Origin: an uncultured Bacilli bacterium
GTDB lineage: Bacteria; Bacillota_I; Bacilli_A; RF39; UBA660
Direction: 5' to 3'
DNA: 64,000 bases
Assembly (NCBI GenBank): GCA_910576925.1
Contig: CAJTKB010000002.1
Span: 36,997-100,996 of the forward strand
The translations under genes were made by a program, and so were the position numbers. The number at the start of each line of letters is the position of its first letter. The stretch's first letter is position 1. A model generated the notes under the pieces. It was not told the DNA's origin. It made no database searches and saw only the letters and a list, made by a program, of their open reading frames with translations. Below, in pieces: positions 8,460 to 16,252 of the stretch.

Positions 8460-8880
8460 CTACTATCATTACTCCATCTTCTTTATCATCATCTTCTTTT
8501 ATATCAACTTTATCACGCCATTTTTTAGGCTGCCTATTCTTTAGCCAAAAAATTAAAGCCGTGGAATCTGGTGTAATATGCATTTCTTCTGTAATATCCA
8601 CAATAATACCATCCTTAGTAACCTTCTGTTTTTTTAAAGTTTCAGTATACCCTAAAGCCTTTTTTAACAATGCATTTTCTACTTCATAATCAATTATATC
8701 TTTATTCTTTTTTATGGTGTCCGAAATGTCCGAATACTCCCTTTTGTACTTACTTAGAGTAGACCTCGATACCTTCATATTTTTGGCTATCTGTTTGTCA
8801 GTGAGACCATCTCTAGCCCAGCCTTTTAGCAAAGTCAAACCATCATCAGATAACCAGTAATCAACTTTGCTGTTCGCCAT
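8440..8880 (-). CDS. Phage terminase small subunit
   Basis: A 146-residue DNA-recognition subunit. An N-terminal helix-turn-helix is visible (WARDGLTDKQIAKNMKVSRSTLSKYK), followed by the family's oligomerisation segment (ALLKKALGYTETLKKQKV...), and the diagnostic PDSTALIFWLKNRQPKKWRDK end. It binds pac or cos and recruits the large subunit. The gene overlaps the large-subunit start by 20 bases, consistent with coupled translation. Immediately upstream are a small ORF and the tRNA-like element. Confidence 0.88.
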   Translation of the reverse strand: MANSKVDYWLSDDGLTLLKGWARDGLTDKQIAKNMKVSRSTLSKYKREYSDISDTIKKNKDIIDYEVENALLKKALGYTETLKKQKVTKDGIIVDITEEMHITPDSTALIFWLKNRQPKKWRDKVDIKEDDDKEDGVMIVDDLPKF

Positions 8881-8882
8881 AA

Positions 8883-9077
8883 CTACTCACCAGCTTTATT
8901 TGTTTTTTTATCAATAATTTTCTCAACAAACTTTAGCTTATGTTTATTGTTGCCCACTAGTATTTTGTATCTTTCTTCTGACACTTCGAATTCATCTCCC
9001 TCTTTTGGAATTATTCTTAATTCATTATCAACTATATTATTTTGTATGTACTCATTTGTTGCTCTTACTTTTATCAT
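8883..9077 (-). CDS. Small hypothetical phage protein
   Basis: A 64-residue basic protein (MIKVRATNEYIQNNIVDNE...) two bases before the terS start. Predicted beta strands around RIIPKEGDEFEVSEERYKIL resemble small SH3-like or tail-assembly-like barrels but no family is recognised. A good ribosome site (AGAAAGGATG) lies between the tRNA-like element and this ATG, so both are probably on one transcript. Confidence 0.6.
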   Translation of the reverse strand: MIKVRATNEYIQNNIVDNELRIIPKEGDEFEVSEERYKILVGNNKHKLKFVEKIIDKKTNKAGE

Positions 9078-9105
9078 AATATCATCCTTTCTGATTTGGT
9101 TTCTT

Positions 9106-9179
9106 TGGTTGCAGAGAATAGAATTGCACTATTATCTTTAGCAATGCAAGCTAATGTGTTACTGTTACACTACTCTGCG
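9106..9179 (-). tRNA. tRNA-like cloverleaf, anticodon GCA (Cys-like), atypical
   Basis: Read on the minus strand from 9179, 74 bases fold with exact tRNA geometry: acceptor 7 (six pairs plus a C1-A72 mismatch), T8 A9, D stem GTGT/ACAC, D loop of 7, A26, anticodon stem TTAGC/GCTAA with loop TTGCATT (anticodon GCA), 4-base variable loop, T stem AATAG/CTATT with loop TGCAATT, A73 and an encoded CCA. U8, A14, A15-U48, A21, U33, G53-C61, C56 and A58 are all kept. Departures are U at 37, G at 55 and no G19, so the D-loop/T-loop contacts are weakened. It may be a phage tRNA-Cys, a decayed tRNA or a tRNA mimic. It lies between the activator and terS genes. Confidence 0.55.
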
Positions 9180-9279
9180 ATAAAACAAAAAGAGCATTTC
9201 TACTCTCTATAAAGTGAATATGTGTTTTTTATGAGAATTCTGTAATTTCTCACAATATAATTATCTCAAAAAAAACGTG
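9180..9279 (-). promoter_or_regulatory. Late-operon regulatory gap
   Basis: Non-coding stretch between the RinA-like gene and the tRNA-like element. It holds a perfect 6-bp inverted repeat TGAGAA/TTCTCA (9232-9237 and 9247-9252), a weak hairpin with AGAG/CTCT arms near 9191-9206 followed on the minus strand by TTTTT, and AT-rich -10-like sequence. This is where a late promoter activated by the product of the preceding gene would be expected. The assignment is by position. Confidence 0.4.
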
Positions 9280-9717
9280 TCATTTAGTGTCATCTTTATA
9301 AATATCTCTTTTTTTCTTATTTCTTTTATAAATCCTCTGACATTGTTCCTTTGAATAATGTACCATTTTAGATATGCTATGCCAAGTATATTTTTTAGGA
9401 CTAACTTCTTTGTAATAAACTATCAACTGTTCTACTTCTTCATACTTACCTAAAATTTTCAACTCATTATCAATCCAGTTCATCAAATTTATTTTTTTAT
9501 TATGAATATATTCTAGTGTGTTATCTATCTGTAATATATCTTCTGTTTCAACATATTTTAGCATTTTGTCTACTCTTTTACCTCCATCTACTCTTTCTAA
9601 AGTAGTATCTGTTGACTGAGGATTAACGATAGATAGCAAACTTTCTTTTTCTTGCAACCAGTAATTATATTCATTTTCTAGTTGTTCTAGATTTTTATTA
9701 GCTTCTTTAAGTGTCAT
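9280..9717 (-). CDS. RinA/ArpU-like late transcription activator
   Basis: About 145 residues. The N-terminal part is helical and coiled (TLKEANKNLEQLENEYNYWLQEKE). The C-terminal part has a sigma-70-region-4-like helix-turn-helix, KYTWHSISKMVHYSKEQCQRIYKR, preceded by the family's LIVYYKEVSPKKYTW. Proteins of this kind are the last early gene and turn on the packaging and head operon of phages of Bacillota. The gene lies just before terS, the expected place. I prefer the ATG at 9717 with GGTGAA upstream; in-frame TTG/GTG codons at 9729/9726 overlap the preceding gene. Confidence 0.72.
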   Translation of the reverse strand: MTLKEANKNLEQLENEYNYWLQEKESLLSIVNPQSTDTTLERVDGGKRVDKMLKYVETEDILQIDNTLEYIHNKKINLMNWIDNELKILGKYEEVEQLIVYYKEVSPKKYTWHSISKMVHYSKEQCQRIYKRNKKKRDIYKDDTK

Positions 9718-9718
9718 C

Positions 9719-10099
9719 TTATTCACCAACCAGTTCTTTTAATTCTTCTTCAGTGTATATTCTATACTTATACTTTGATTGTAGCTGTTTTTCTTTTTTA
9801 TATATTTCTGCTAATAACATTTTTCTATTATCTGATTGAATAAGTTTATCCTTATGTTGCCCTAACGTCAATAATAGTTTCCCTTTATTTTTTATATTTC
9901 TTCTTTCTTTGCGAAGATTTGTAATAAGTGATACTATTCTATACCTTTGATTAGTTGTTAAATGATTGTTTTCTATAAAATGATATATATCACTTAGTTT
10001 AGTATCTATTTCTGATTCCTCTTTAGGTATTTTGTTGCATTCTTCATCTATTTCATCTAATAATTTAATTGCATTTTTTAAATTTTCTATTACGTTCAT
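9719..10099 (-). CDS. Hypothetical phage early protein, helical
   Basis: About 126 residues, highly charged and helical (MNVIENLKNAIKLLDEIDEECNKIP...). No domain recognised. The ATG at 10099 follows AAGGGGAG, so I prefer it to an in-frame TTG at 10117. It overlaps the start region of the RinA-like gene. Position in the distal part of the early operon suggests a dispensable or regulatory role. Confidence 0.6.
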   Translation of the reverse strand: MNVIENLKNAIKLLDEIDEECNKIPKEESEIDTKLSDIYHFIENNHLTTNQRYRIVSLITNLRKERRNIKNKGKLLLTLGQHKDKLIQSDNRKMLLAEIYKKEKQLQSKYKYRIYTEEELKELVGE

Positions 10100-10125
10100 T
10101 ATCTCCCCTTTCTTCAACCGTAACC

Positions 10126-10314
10126 CTATTTCCCTAAATCAATGCTTCTTCTAACTATTTCTTGCCATAAATGGTCCTTCTGACTTTCTTTCAAGTTTAT
10201 ATTCTTGTATAAATTTTCTTTTATAGCTCTTTTCTCTTTATTGTTAGAAGTAGCATATTGTTTTATGTAGTTGTTTAACCAATATTTTTTAAAATCTGCA
10301 TAATATTCATTCAT
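10126..10314 (-). CDS. Small hypothetical phage protein
   Basis: A 62-residue, basic, helical protein (MNEYYADFKKYWLNNYIKQY...). Its start overlaps the stop of the upstream gene by 4 bases. No family recognised; listed because of coupling to neighbours and coding-like composition. Confidence 0.5.
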   Translation of the reverse strand: MNEYYADFKKYWLNNYIKQYATSNNKEKRAIKENLYKNINLKESQKDHLWQEIVRRSIDLGK

Positions 10315-10682
10315 TTTAAGTCCTTTTTTATCTTATTTACTTCTCTTACTAATTCGTTAACTTTGTCTATTATGACTGTGTCGTGTTTACTTAATTGACA
10401 TTGCTTACCGTCTTTAACAACATAGTAATTTCCTATATTTTCAACAATTTCTACTTCTTCTATATCCTTATCTTCTTCTGTTATTTCTACTTCTGTATTT
10501 AAAACAGCGGAATATTGCTCATTTCTATGAGCTAAAAACTTTTTATTATATATTCCTGGATTACCCTCTTCATAATATCCTCCATAAGCTTCATAATAAA
10601 CATATACTTTATCTTCGTATTTAATTCTCTTTGGCACTTCTTTATTGTTTGCTATATTTACTAATATATCTATTATTTTCAT
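10311..10682 (-). CDS. Hypothetical phage early protein
   Basis: A 123-residue protein (MKIIDILVNIANNKEVPKRIKYEDKVY...), mixed alpha/beta, with several Tyr-rich strands (YVYYEAYGGYYEEGN) and a C-terminal helix. ORFs with this beginning are widespread in phages of Clostridia and lack an assigned role. It overlaps both neighbours by 4 bases. Confidence 0.58.
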   Translation of the reverse strand: MKIIDILVNIANNKEVPKRIKYEDKVYVYYEAYGGYYEEGNPGIYNKKFLAHRNEQYSAVLNTEVEITEEDKDIEEVEIVENIGNYYVVKDGKQCQLSKHDTVIIDKVNELVREVNKIKKDLK

Positions 10683-10936
10683 TTACTTACCTCCTCATTG
10701 CAAAATCTATTATACTCAACTACTTTAATTTTATATTTATAATCACCACTTGTGCATATCATTTGTCCTGATGATGTATAACAATACTTTAAAACTCCAG
10801 TATTTCCGTTTATGTCTGTATAATTGTAAAAGCAATGTGCTTGTGGATCATCTAAACTACAACCTGTTGTACCAAACAATATAATTATTAATGCTATTAT
10901 TATTGTTATAATTGTTATTACTTTTTTATTTTTCAT
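10679..10936 (-). CDS. Small phage-encoded lipoprotein
   Basis: An 85-residue protein with a charged start (MKNKK), a strongly hydrophobic Ile-rich segment (about residues 6-21) and a lipobox FGTTGC, so it should be exported and lipidated at Cys26. The mature part contains five further Cys and a tyrosine-rich beta region. Lipoproteins encoded by temperate phages often sit on the outer membrane face of the lysogen and block DNA entry by related phages; that role is possible here but it lies in the lytic-direction operon rather than with the repressor, so expression in the lysogen is uncertain. Overlaps the downstream gene by 4 bases. Confidence 0.65.
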   Translation of the reverse strand: MKNKKVITIITIIIALIIILFGTTGCSLDDPQAHCFYNYTDINGNTGVLKYCYTSSGQMICTSGDYKYKIKVVEYNRFCNEEVSK

Positions 10937-11215
10937 TTATTCATCTACTCCTTTATTTAAAATATCTCTTAAATCTCCAACTTCCTTAAATGGTATTGCA
11001 GAAACATACTTCTGTAGTCTTTCGTCTAATATATTAGTTTGCTTTATAGCTTCTTCAATTACTTTGCTTTTCTGTTCTTGCTTTTCTTTGAATTCTTTTG
11101 CTATGTTTAATATTTTTCTTGGTGCATTGTTATCTATACAATTCATTTCATTACAATTACAGTAGTCTTTACTTAATAACAATTCATATTCTTTTAAAAA
11201 TTCTTCATCAGTCAT
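10937..11215 (-). CDS. Hypothetical phage protein with Cys cluster
   Basis: A 92-residue protein (MTDEEFLKEYELLLSKDYCNCNEMNCID...). The CNC...C spacing is suggestive of metal binding, followed by a long charged helix. No family recognised. It abuts the lipoprotein gene with no gap. Confidence 0.52.
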   Translation of the reverse strand: MTDEEFLKEYELLLSKDYCNCNEMNCIDNNAPRKILNIAKEFKEKQEQKSKVIEEAIKQTNILDERLQKYVSAIPFKEVGDLRDILNKGVDE

Positions 11216-11222
11216 ATTCTAA

Positions 11223-11414
11223 TCACTCACTTTCTTCATCATCAGGTCCGTATTCATTTAATTGAACATAATTACAAAAACATTCTTGGCTATAAAACAT
11301 ATTCTCAGCCTCTGTGTCAAAATATTTTGTTTGGATAAAATTATCTTGGCATACAAAATATGAGTCTATTTCTGTGTTTATTCTTTCGTTGCAATAACTA
11401 CATTCTTTAATCAT
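11223..11414 (-). CDS. Small zinc-ribbon-like phage protein
   Basis: A 63-residue protein starting MIKECSYCNERINTE, with CxxC at residues 5-8 and further Cys (FVCQ, ECFC) later. Arrangement suggests a single zinc ribbon. Acidic tail. Role unknown; common among small early phage ORFs that modify host processes. Confidence 0.52.
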   Translation of the reverse strand: MIKECSYCNERINTEIDSYFVCQDNFIQTKYFDTEAENMFYSQECFCNYVQLNEYGPDDEESE

Positions 11415-11452
11415 TACTACCCTCTACTTTCTCTAAAAATATTACATCATCT

Positions 11453-11761
11453 TTAATCTTTAACATCTGTTATCTCCTCTACACTTAATATTTTTAATAC
11501 ATAATAGAACTTGTCCTTTTCTGCTCCCCATTCCTCTTTTCCATTTCCAACTTGAACTGTTACTTCACATTTTAATGAAGGACTATTCTTGGAGTAACCA
11601 TTTCTTAAAATTATTGAAAATTCTTCTGGTGGCCACCCCCCTGTAGGAGCATATTTGTCAAATCGACTTTGATAATAAACATTTATCTCTCTATATTCCT
11701 CTTTCTTCTCTCCAGAAAGAATCATATCGAACCATTTCTTTTTAATTGGTAGTGTTAACAT
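11453..11761 (-). CDS. ASCH-domain protein (phage)
   Basis: A 102-residue protein beginning LPIKKKWFDMILSGEKKEEYRE, the signature start of ASCH/PUA-like domains (basic pocket for RNA or modified base binding), followed by YQSRF, a GWPPEEFSIILRNGY strand pair and a C-terminal YYVLKILSVEEI strand. ASCH domains bind or process RNA or nucleosides. The start codon overlaps the upstream stop (TAATG). A second, chromosomal ASCH protein lies at 59107-59499. Confidence 0.75.
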   Translation of the reverse strand: MLTLPIKKKWFDMILSGEKKEEYREINVYYQSRFDKYAPTGGWPPEEFSIILRNGYSKNSPSLKCEVTVQVGNGKEEWGAEKDKFYYVLKILSVEEITDVKD

Positions 11762-11916
11762 TACTTGTTGTCCTTTCTTAAAACTTTTAGTTTCTCTTTA
11801 GTATTTTCTATCTCCTTTGTTGTAAATTCTATAATTTCTTCTTGATATATTTTTAAATTCTCTATGTATTTTTCTAGTTGTTCACGTTCTGTTAGATGTC
11901 TTATTTCTTCACTCAT
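11761..11916 (-). CDS. 51-residue helical phage protein
   Basis: A short gene encoding MSEEIRHLTEREQLEKYIEN... with predicted coiled coil and no known domain. The ATG overlaps the TGA of the upstream small membrane protein (ATGA), and its TAA overlaps the ASCH start, so it is embedded in a chain of coupled genes, which supports it being real. Confidence 0.6.
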   Translation of the reverse strand: MSEEIRHLTEREQLEKYIENLKIYQEEIIEFTTKEIENTKEKLKVLRKDNK

Positions 11917-12092
11917 CTAACTAACCTCTCTTTATATCTCAAACAACTTTTATCATTATAAAATTCATTTAACGGTAGATTATAACATCTTACTTGATTG
12001 TATTTATCTGATGCTACATAAGCTAATGTTACTATTAGTGCACATAATATTAATCCAATTATAAAAAATATTATCTTTAATTCTTTACTCAT
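11913..12092 (-). CDS. 59-residue single-span membrane protein
   Basis: Encodes MSKELKIIFFIIGLILCALI... with one hydrophobic helix at residues 6-27 and a short basic outside or inside tail (CLRYKERLVR). Overlaps the HNH-like gene before it (ATGA at 12089-12092) and the helical gene after it. No family recognised. Confidence 0.62.
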   Translation of the reverse strand: MSKELKIIFFIIGLILCALIVTLAYVASDKYNQVRCYNLPLNEFYNDKSCLRYKERLVR

Positions 12093-12385
12093 AAATAATT
12101 CCTTCCATATCTTTTAATAAAATCTTCTATTGTTTTATCATAATATCCTAACCAAACTTTCTCTGCTATTTTTTTTAAATATAAATCAAATACTCTGTCA
12201 AAATGAACTCCCTTTTTGCTCATATTATGCATTTCTGGTCTTAGAAAAACTATTAGTCCATCTTCAATACTTAATTGCCTGTTTCTAGCACCAAAGAACA
12301 CCTCGTGGCGATGTGAATATATTGATGTTCTTTTTATGCTGTAATTATGATTTTTTGGCATTATACAGAATTCTTCTTTAGACAT
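12089..12385 (-). CDS. HNH-like phage nuclease-family protein
   Basis: A 98-residue protein with the pattern SHRHEVFFGARNRQLSIEDG, LIVFLRPEMHN and GVHFDRVFDLYLKKIAEK...YGRNYL, which matches a phage HNH-like family found near recombination genes (HNHc / DUF968-like). The histidines in HRHEVFF and PEMHN would be the metal and catalytic ligands. It lacks the CxxC zinc pairs of classical members, so it may be a reduced version. It may resolve recombination intermediates; activity is untested. Confidence 0.6.
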   Translation of the reverse strand: MSKEEFCIMPKNHNYSIKRTSIYSHRHEVFFGARNRQLSIEDGLIVFLRPEMHNMSKKGVHFDRVFDLYLKKIAEKVWLGYYDKTIEDFIKRYGRNYL

Positions 12386-12395
12386 TTATTCACCT

Positions 12396-12701
12396 CTATT
12401 CATTAATAAATCCATTTTTATATTCTTCTTTACCTTGACGCCAAACAACTCTTGAAAATTCGTGCATAGTCATCAAAATTCTATACTTGTGATATGCCCA
12501 ATTCTCAAAAGATGTCTTCTTTGTATCTATTAATGTGCAATACTTAGCACTATTTAGCATAATCTCGTTCCACCTATCAGCTAAAAGTAAACATTCTTTA
12601 GCTAAATCGTATGCTAATTCTATATCTTCAGGATTTAATCTATCAAATATCTCTTTTTTATCGTTATATTGTTTTATATCTTCTTGTAGTTGTTCTAACA
12701 T
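12396..12701 (-). CDS. Hypothetical phage protein
   Basis: A 101-residue helical protein (MLEQLQEDIKQYNDKKEIFDRLNPED...). Several aromatic residues in the second half (FENWAYHKYRILMTMHEF). It overlaps the upstream gene by 7 bases. No domain recognised. Confidence 0.55.
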   Translation of the reverse strand: MLEQLQEDIKQYNDKKEIFDRLNPEDIELAYDLAKECLLLADRWNEIMLNSAKYCTLIDTKKTSFENWAYHKYRILMTMHEFSRVVWRQGKEEYKNGFINE

Positions 12702-13489
12702 TCTATTTCCTCTATATCATCAAATGACTCTTCTTCATTATCTTCAAATACTTTTTCTATTGTTTTTTCATAGTAATCATTATAAAAGTTAGCTAGTTCT
12801 TCTCTAAACTTTGAAAAATCATACTTTTGATTTTCGTCATCTAATAATTTGGAAGTTAGTGGAGATAAGAATTGTGTGTCTATTCCCATCAGTTGTTGTT
12901 TTAAATCACTGTAAGTTTCCATATGCAAATTATTTATTGCTAAAGCTATTTTTATCATTTCAATGCCAGGCAAGATATATCCTCTCTTTTGGTATTTTAT
13001 CGTTCTATATAATGAACAAATAGGATATTCTGTTCCAGGATTAAATCTTAACCTTTTTTCAATATTGTCTGTTAAAAAATATTTATCTAAATAGAATTGT
13101 CTATTTTTAAAACTGTAAGCTCCCATACAACAATGAAAATCAAAATAATCAAAAGTTCTCTGTATATTTTTGTTGCAAAATCTTTCATATTTGATTATTT
13201 GAATTTTAATTTTTTTCTTATTCTCTTTTGAATTTTGTTTACGTACAAGTGAATAAGCATTATGAGAAACAACTTTTACTTCAAACTCTAATTTCTTTAG
13301 TTCATCTACAATTTTATGTGGATTATTTTTGTTAGTACTATAAATATCATAATCATTTATAGGTACGTGATTAAATACTGATACTATTGCTCCACCACAA
13401 CAATAACAATCATACTTTTCTAAAACGTTTATTATATCATTATCTAATTCTTTTAATAATCTAGATTTTTGTACTATATATTCTTTCAT
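12695..13489 (-). CDS. Phage nucleotidyltransferase-fold protein
   Basis: A 264-residue protein with the start of a polymerase-beta-type fold: helix, then CCGGAIVSVFNHVPINDYDIY, giving the GG pair at 32-33 and the D-x-D metal ligands D46 and D48. A later FDYFDFHCCMGAY likely supplies the third acidic residue. The C-terminal half is helical with an acidic tail. Phages carry similar proteins of unknown substrate in replication regions. It could add nucleotides to tRNA or protein, or be a toxin-like transferase; nothing in the sequence decides this. Confidence 0.6.
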   Translation of the reverse strand: MKEYIVQKSRLLKELDNDIINVLEKYDCYCCGGAIVSVFNHVPINDYDIYSTNKNNPHKIVDELKKLEFEVKVVSHNAYSLVRKQNSKENKKKIKIQIIKYERFCNKNIQRTFDYFDFHCCMGAYSFKNRQFYLDKYFLTDNIEKRLRFNPGTEYPICSLYRTIKYQKRGYILPGIEMIKIALAINNLHMETYSDLKQQLMGIDTQFLSPLTSKLLDDENQKYDFSKFREELANFYNDYYEKTIEKVFEDNEEESFDDIEEIEC

Positions 13490-13494
13490 TTTTT

Positions 13495-14115
13495 CTACCT
13501 TTCTTTATGTTGATGCATAAATTCATAAACTGAATTTAACCCCATATTTTCAAGCAACCAATTTGTTGCATATTCTTTACTTAAATGAGTCTTTTTAACT
13601 CTGTTTTCGTAATAATCGTTATAAGCTCTATTATGTAGTTCTTCTTCATTTTCATAATTACCTTCAATTAAATAAACATCATATTCTAAAGCTCTAATAC
13701 CATCTAAAGTATAAGTATCAGTCGCATATATTAGCTTTTCATTATTCATAAATACTCTTAAGCCCATATTTTCTACATCGTGATATAACTTTATAGGACT
13801 TATTTTAAATAGTTCATAATCGTATAATCTATTAGCCTCTATCACATCAATATTTTGTTTTCTGACGCCTATTTTTACCAAATCATTAACTAGATAGCTC
13901 CCTACTGCAAATCGCAATGTTGGTCTGTTCTTTGCTAGCAATCTAACTGTTCTTTTATTAAAATGGTCCTGATGTATATGTGAGATGAAAACTAATTTTA
14001 AATTTTTGATATAAGGAATTAGCTTTTTATAGCTAATTCCACAGTCAATTGCAATGATGTCATTTACTATTGTGCAATTTCCGTCAGATCCACTATTAAT
14101 TATTGAGTAACGCAT
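13495..14115 (-). CDS. MBL-fold metallo-hydrolase associated with RecT
   Basis: A 206-residue metallo-beta-lactamase-fold enzyme: AIDCGISYKKL strand, the metal motif HIHQDH (about residues 47-52), a VENMGLRVFM region and ATDTYTLDG (Asp ligand). Proteins of this type are found immediately downstream of recT in many phages and may act as the partner exonuclease or end-processing nuclease. The start overlaps the recT end by 20 bases, supporting joint function. Substrate is inferred. Confidence 0.75.
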   Translation of the reverse strand: MRYSIINSGSDGNCTIVNDIIAIDCGISYKKLIPYIKNLKLVFISHIHQDHFNKRTVRLLAKNRPTLRFAVGSYLVNDLVKIGVRKQNIDVIEANRLYDYELFKISPIKLYHDVENMGLRVFMNNEKLIYATDTYTLDGIRALEYDVYLIEGNYENEEELHNRAYNDYYENRVKKTHLSKEYATNWLLENMGLNSVYEFMHQHKER

Positions 14116-14980
14116 TCATATCTACCTGTTTAGCCTCTGTTTTTTCAATAGTTTGTGTTTCTGTAACATCCTCTTGTTCTATAATTTCAGCATTGTAAAT
14201 AGTATTATCATTTTCTATATATCCTTGTGAGTCAATAGTATTTACTGATACCTCATCACTATTTACTGCACCAAATTGTACTGAATTTAATTTATTTCCG
14301 AATAACGTTAGTAGGTTCTTTGCAAGTTCCTTTACTGTTTTTGTATTGACCATTTTTAAACTTTGAGAATTCCAAGGACTAAATTCAGACTTCCCACTCG
14401 GAGAAGTATTTTTAATTTTATCTAGGTCATTTTTTGTTAAAAATACAGTTGATTCAAAACCATTTGCAAATTTAATATAAGCATAACTTCCTATTACATT
14501 TTCATAATCTTGATACCTTTCACCCACAAATTCGTGACTTAAATCTCCTGTTACAGGATTAAATGAATATTTATCATTTGTAGTAATAACATTACTATTA
14601 AATTTAATTATTTCTCCAGGCTTAATCATATCTAGTATTTTAAAATACCCCTCTTTTTTTCGACAAATTGTAGGCTTTCCTTTAAAAGGTACTATGTCAT
14701 AGTCAATACCTGCTTCTAAACCTAACATTGCCTCTTTTAATACGCCATAAAGCATTTGTAGCTTTCCATTGTTATCAAGCTTCATTAAATCTTGCCTATT
14801 AGAAATATAAAATCCTGCACTTGTTTTAATTCTGTCTATTGTAGTATTTTTTGGAAGTAGTGCTATATTTTGCATTAATACTTTTTCAACTCCTAGCTCA
14901 ACACCTGATTTATTTGTAATTTCAACTAAATTATTATTCTTTTGTTGTTGTAAATTTTGTTTATTATTTGCATTGTTCAT
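14096..14980 (-). CDS. recT: RecT-family single-strand annealing protein
   Basis: A 294-residue protein with the RecT core: NRQDLMKLDNNGKLQMLYGVLKEAMLGLEAGIDYDIVPF (helix-loop typical of RecT), YAYIKFANG, and SPWNSQSLKMVNTKTVKELAKNLL near the C-terminal end of the core. Pairs complementary single strands during phage recombination and replication. The N-terminus is Asn/Gln-rich, the C-terminal 60 residues are acidic and variable as is usual. It follows DUF1351 and precedes an MBL nuclease, the standard cassette. Confidence 0.87.
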   Translation of the reverse strand: MNNANNKQNLQQQKNNNLVEITNKSGVELGVEKVLMQNIALLPKNTTIDRIKTSAGFYISNRQDLMKLDNNGKLQMLYGVLKEAMLGLEAGIDYDIVPFKGKPTICRKKEGYFKILDMIKPGEIIKFNSNVITTNDKYSFNPVTGDLSHEFVGERYQDYENVIGSYAYIKFANGFESTVFLTKNDLDKIKNTSPSGKSEFSPWNSQSLKMVNTKTVKELAKNLLTLFGNKLNSVQFGAVNSDEVSVNTIDSQGYIENDNTIYNAEIIEQEDVTETQTIEKTEAKQVDMNALLNN

Positions 14981-15785
14981 ATTCTATTCCTTCCTCTTTC
15001 ATAAAATTAACCAATTTAATCATTTTGCTTTTTAAACAAGTAGCTTTAAATGTTGCTGTAACAAGTTCTTCTGTTTCTTCTGTCTTTTCAACTTTAGGAG
15101 TTTTTAAACATTCATCTATCTTGTTTAACATAGCTTCATCTGTTAGCTTTTGTTCTTCTTTAGCCTCTTTTTGCTTATTTATTTGTTCTAGTTCTTTATG
15201 TCTGTTATTCACTTCTGTAATAGCTCTAGATACATTTAACTCTTTCTTGTATTCAAGCATTATTTCATCTTCATAATCTTGTGTTTTAATTAAATCCATA
15301 TCTTCTGCTATTCTATCTATAAACATCTTAGCTTGCTCTTTTAATGACTTCATACTAGCTGATAATGTTACATTAATATTTGCTTGATTATAAGTTATAA
15401 AATCTATTTCTTTACTTTTTGTATATTCTTCAAAATAGTCTTTTACTTCACTTTCTTTTCTATCTTTTAGTTCTTGTTCGACCACGTCAATTTTGTTTTT
15501 TAGTATCTTATCTGCTTCATTGAATTTATTAGAGATGTATTCTTTATAAATATCTTCAAAGTCATTGTAAGGCTTCATAACTTTGTCTTTTACTTCTTTT
15601 CTTCGGTTCTCTAATTCTTTAAATTGTTTAGTCATTTCAGCTCTAGCTTTTTTAACATCTTTTACTGTATCTTCTGTACAAGCTAGGCTATTAGCTAATT
15701 CTACTTTTTTATCTATCTCATCACTTATCTTTTTTAAATTTTCTTTGATAATAGGTAACTGTTCAACTATTATTAATTCTTCCAT
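14964..15785 (-). CDS. DUF1351 family phage protein
   Basis: A 273-residue, highly charged coiled-coil protein from the ATG at 15785 (AAGGAGA upstream). It has the DUF1351 pattern: TVKDVKKARAEMTKQFKELENRRKEVKDKV and a central DRIAEDMDLI segment, ending in an ATFKATCLKSKMIKLVNFMKEEGIEYE domain. DUF1351 genes travel with recT/erf annealing proteins and are probably accessory to recombination. It overlaps recT by 17 bases. An in-frame extension to 15809 lacks a ribosome site. Confidence 0.8.
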   Translation of the reverse strand: MEELIIVEQLPIIKENLKKISDEIDKKVELANSLACTEDTVKDVKKARAEMTKQFKELENRRKEVKDKVMKPYNDFEDIYKEYISNKFNEADKILKNKIDVVEQELKDRKESEVKDYFEEYTKSKEIDFITYNQANINVTLSASMKSLKEQAKMFIDRIAEDMDLIKTQDYEDEIMLEYKKELNVSRAITEVNNRHKELEQINKQKEAKEEQKLTDEAMLNKIDECLKTPKVEKTEETEELVTATFKATCLKSKMIKLVNFMKEEGIEYEQCK

Positions 15786-15786
15786 C

Positions 15787-16038
15787 TTACTTATTCTCCT
15801 TTTTTTCATTGTGTTTAAATTCTGAATTCCTTATCTTCTTTCTTAAGTCTGCTATTTCTATTTCGTGACATCTAATTATCTCTGCTTTTTGTTTTATGTT
15901 TTCTTTTTGAAGTGCTACAACCTCATTTTGATATTTTTCTATTTTTTCTTTTGCTCTAACTATCTCTTCTAAAGTTGAAATATATTCCAATTGTTCTGTA
16001 TTCTTCTTCTGTCTATATTTTTCTATAAAATTAAACAC
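15787..16038 (-). CDS. Small coiled-coil phage protein
   Basis: An 83-residue protein, almost entirely heptad coiled coil (EQLEYISTLEEIVRAKEKIEKYQNEVV...). No family recognised. The start overlaps the preceding gene by 8 bases. Confidence 0.55.
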   Translation of the reverse strand: MFNFIEKYRQKKNTEQLEYISTLEEIVRAKEKIEKYQNEVVALQKENIKQKAEIIRCHEIEIADLRKKIRNSEFKHNEKKENK

Positions 16039-16252
16039 TAGCTAACTCTCCTTTTAAATCGTTTAATTGCATTCTTATTTCTTCTTTTACTTTGTTATCT
16101 TCTGTATCTTCTAATATCTCTTTAACATAAGTTACAAAGTAGTCATATATTTTTAGTTTTATTTCTGACTCTTCTATTTTTTCTTCTAAACTTTGTATAC
16201 GTTCTTGTTCTGGTGTTAAATATATTTCTCCATTTTCATCATCTACGTACAT
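16031..16252 (-). CDS. Small hypothetical phage protein
   Basis: A 73-residue acidic protein (MYVDDENGEIYLTPEQERIQSLEEKI...) with a helical second half. Overlaps both neighbours. Proteins starting this way are frequent in early phage operons; role unknown. Confidence 0.55.
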   Translation of the reverse strand: MYVDDENGEIYLTPEQERIQSLEEKIEESEIKLKIYDYFVTYVKEILEDTEDNKVKEEIRMQLNDLKGELASV

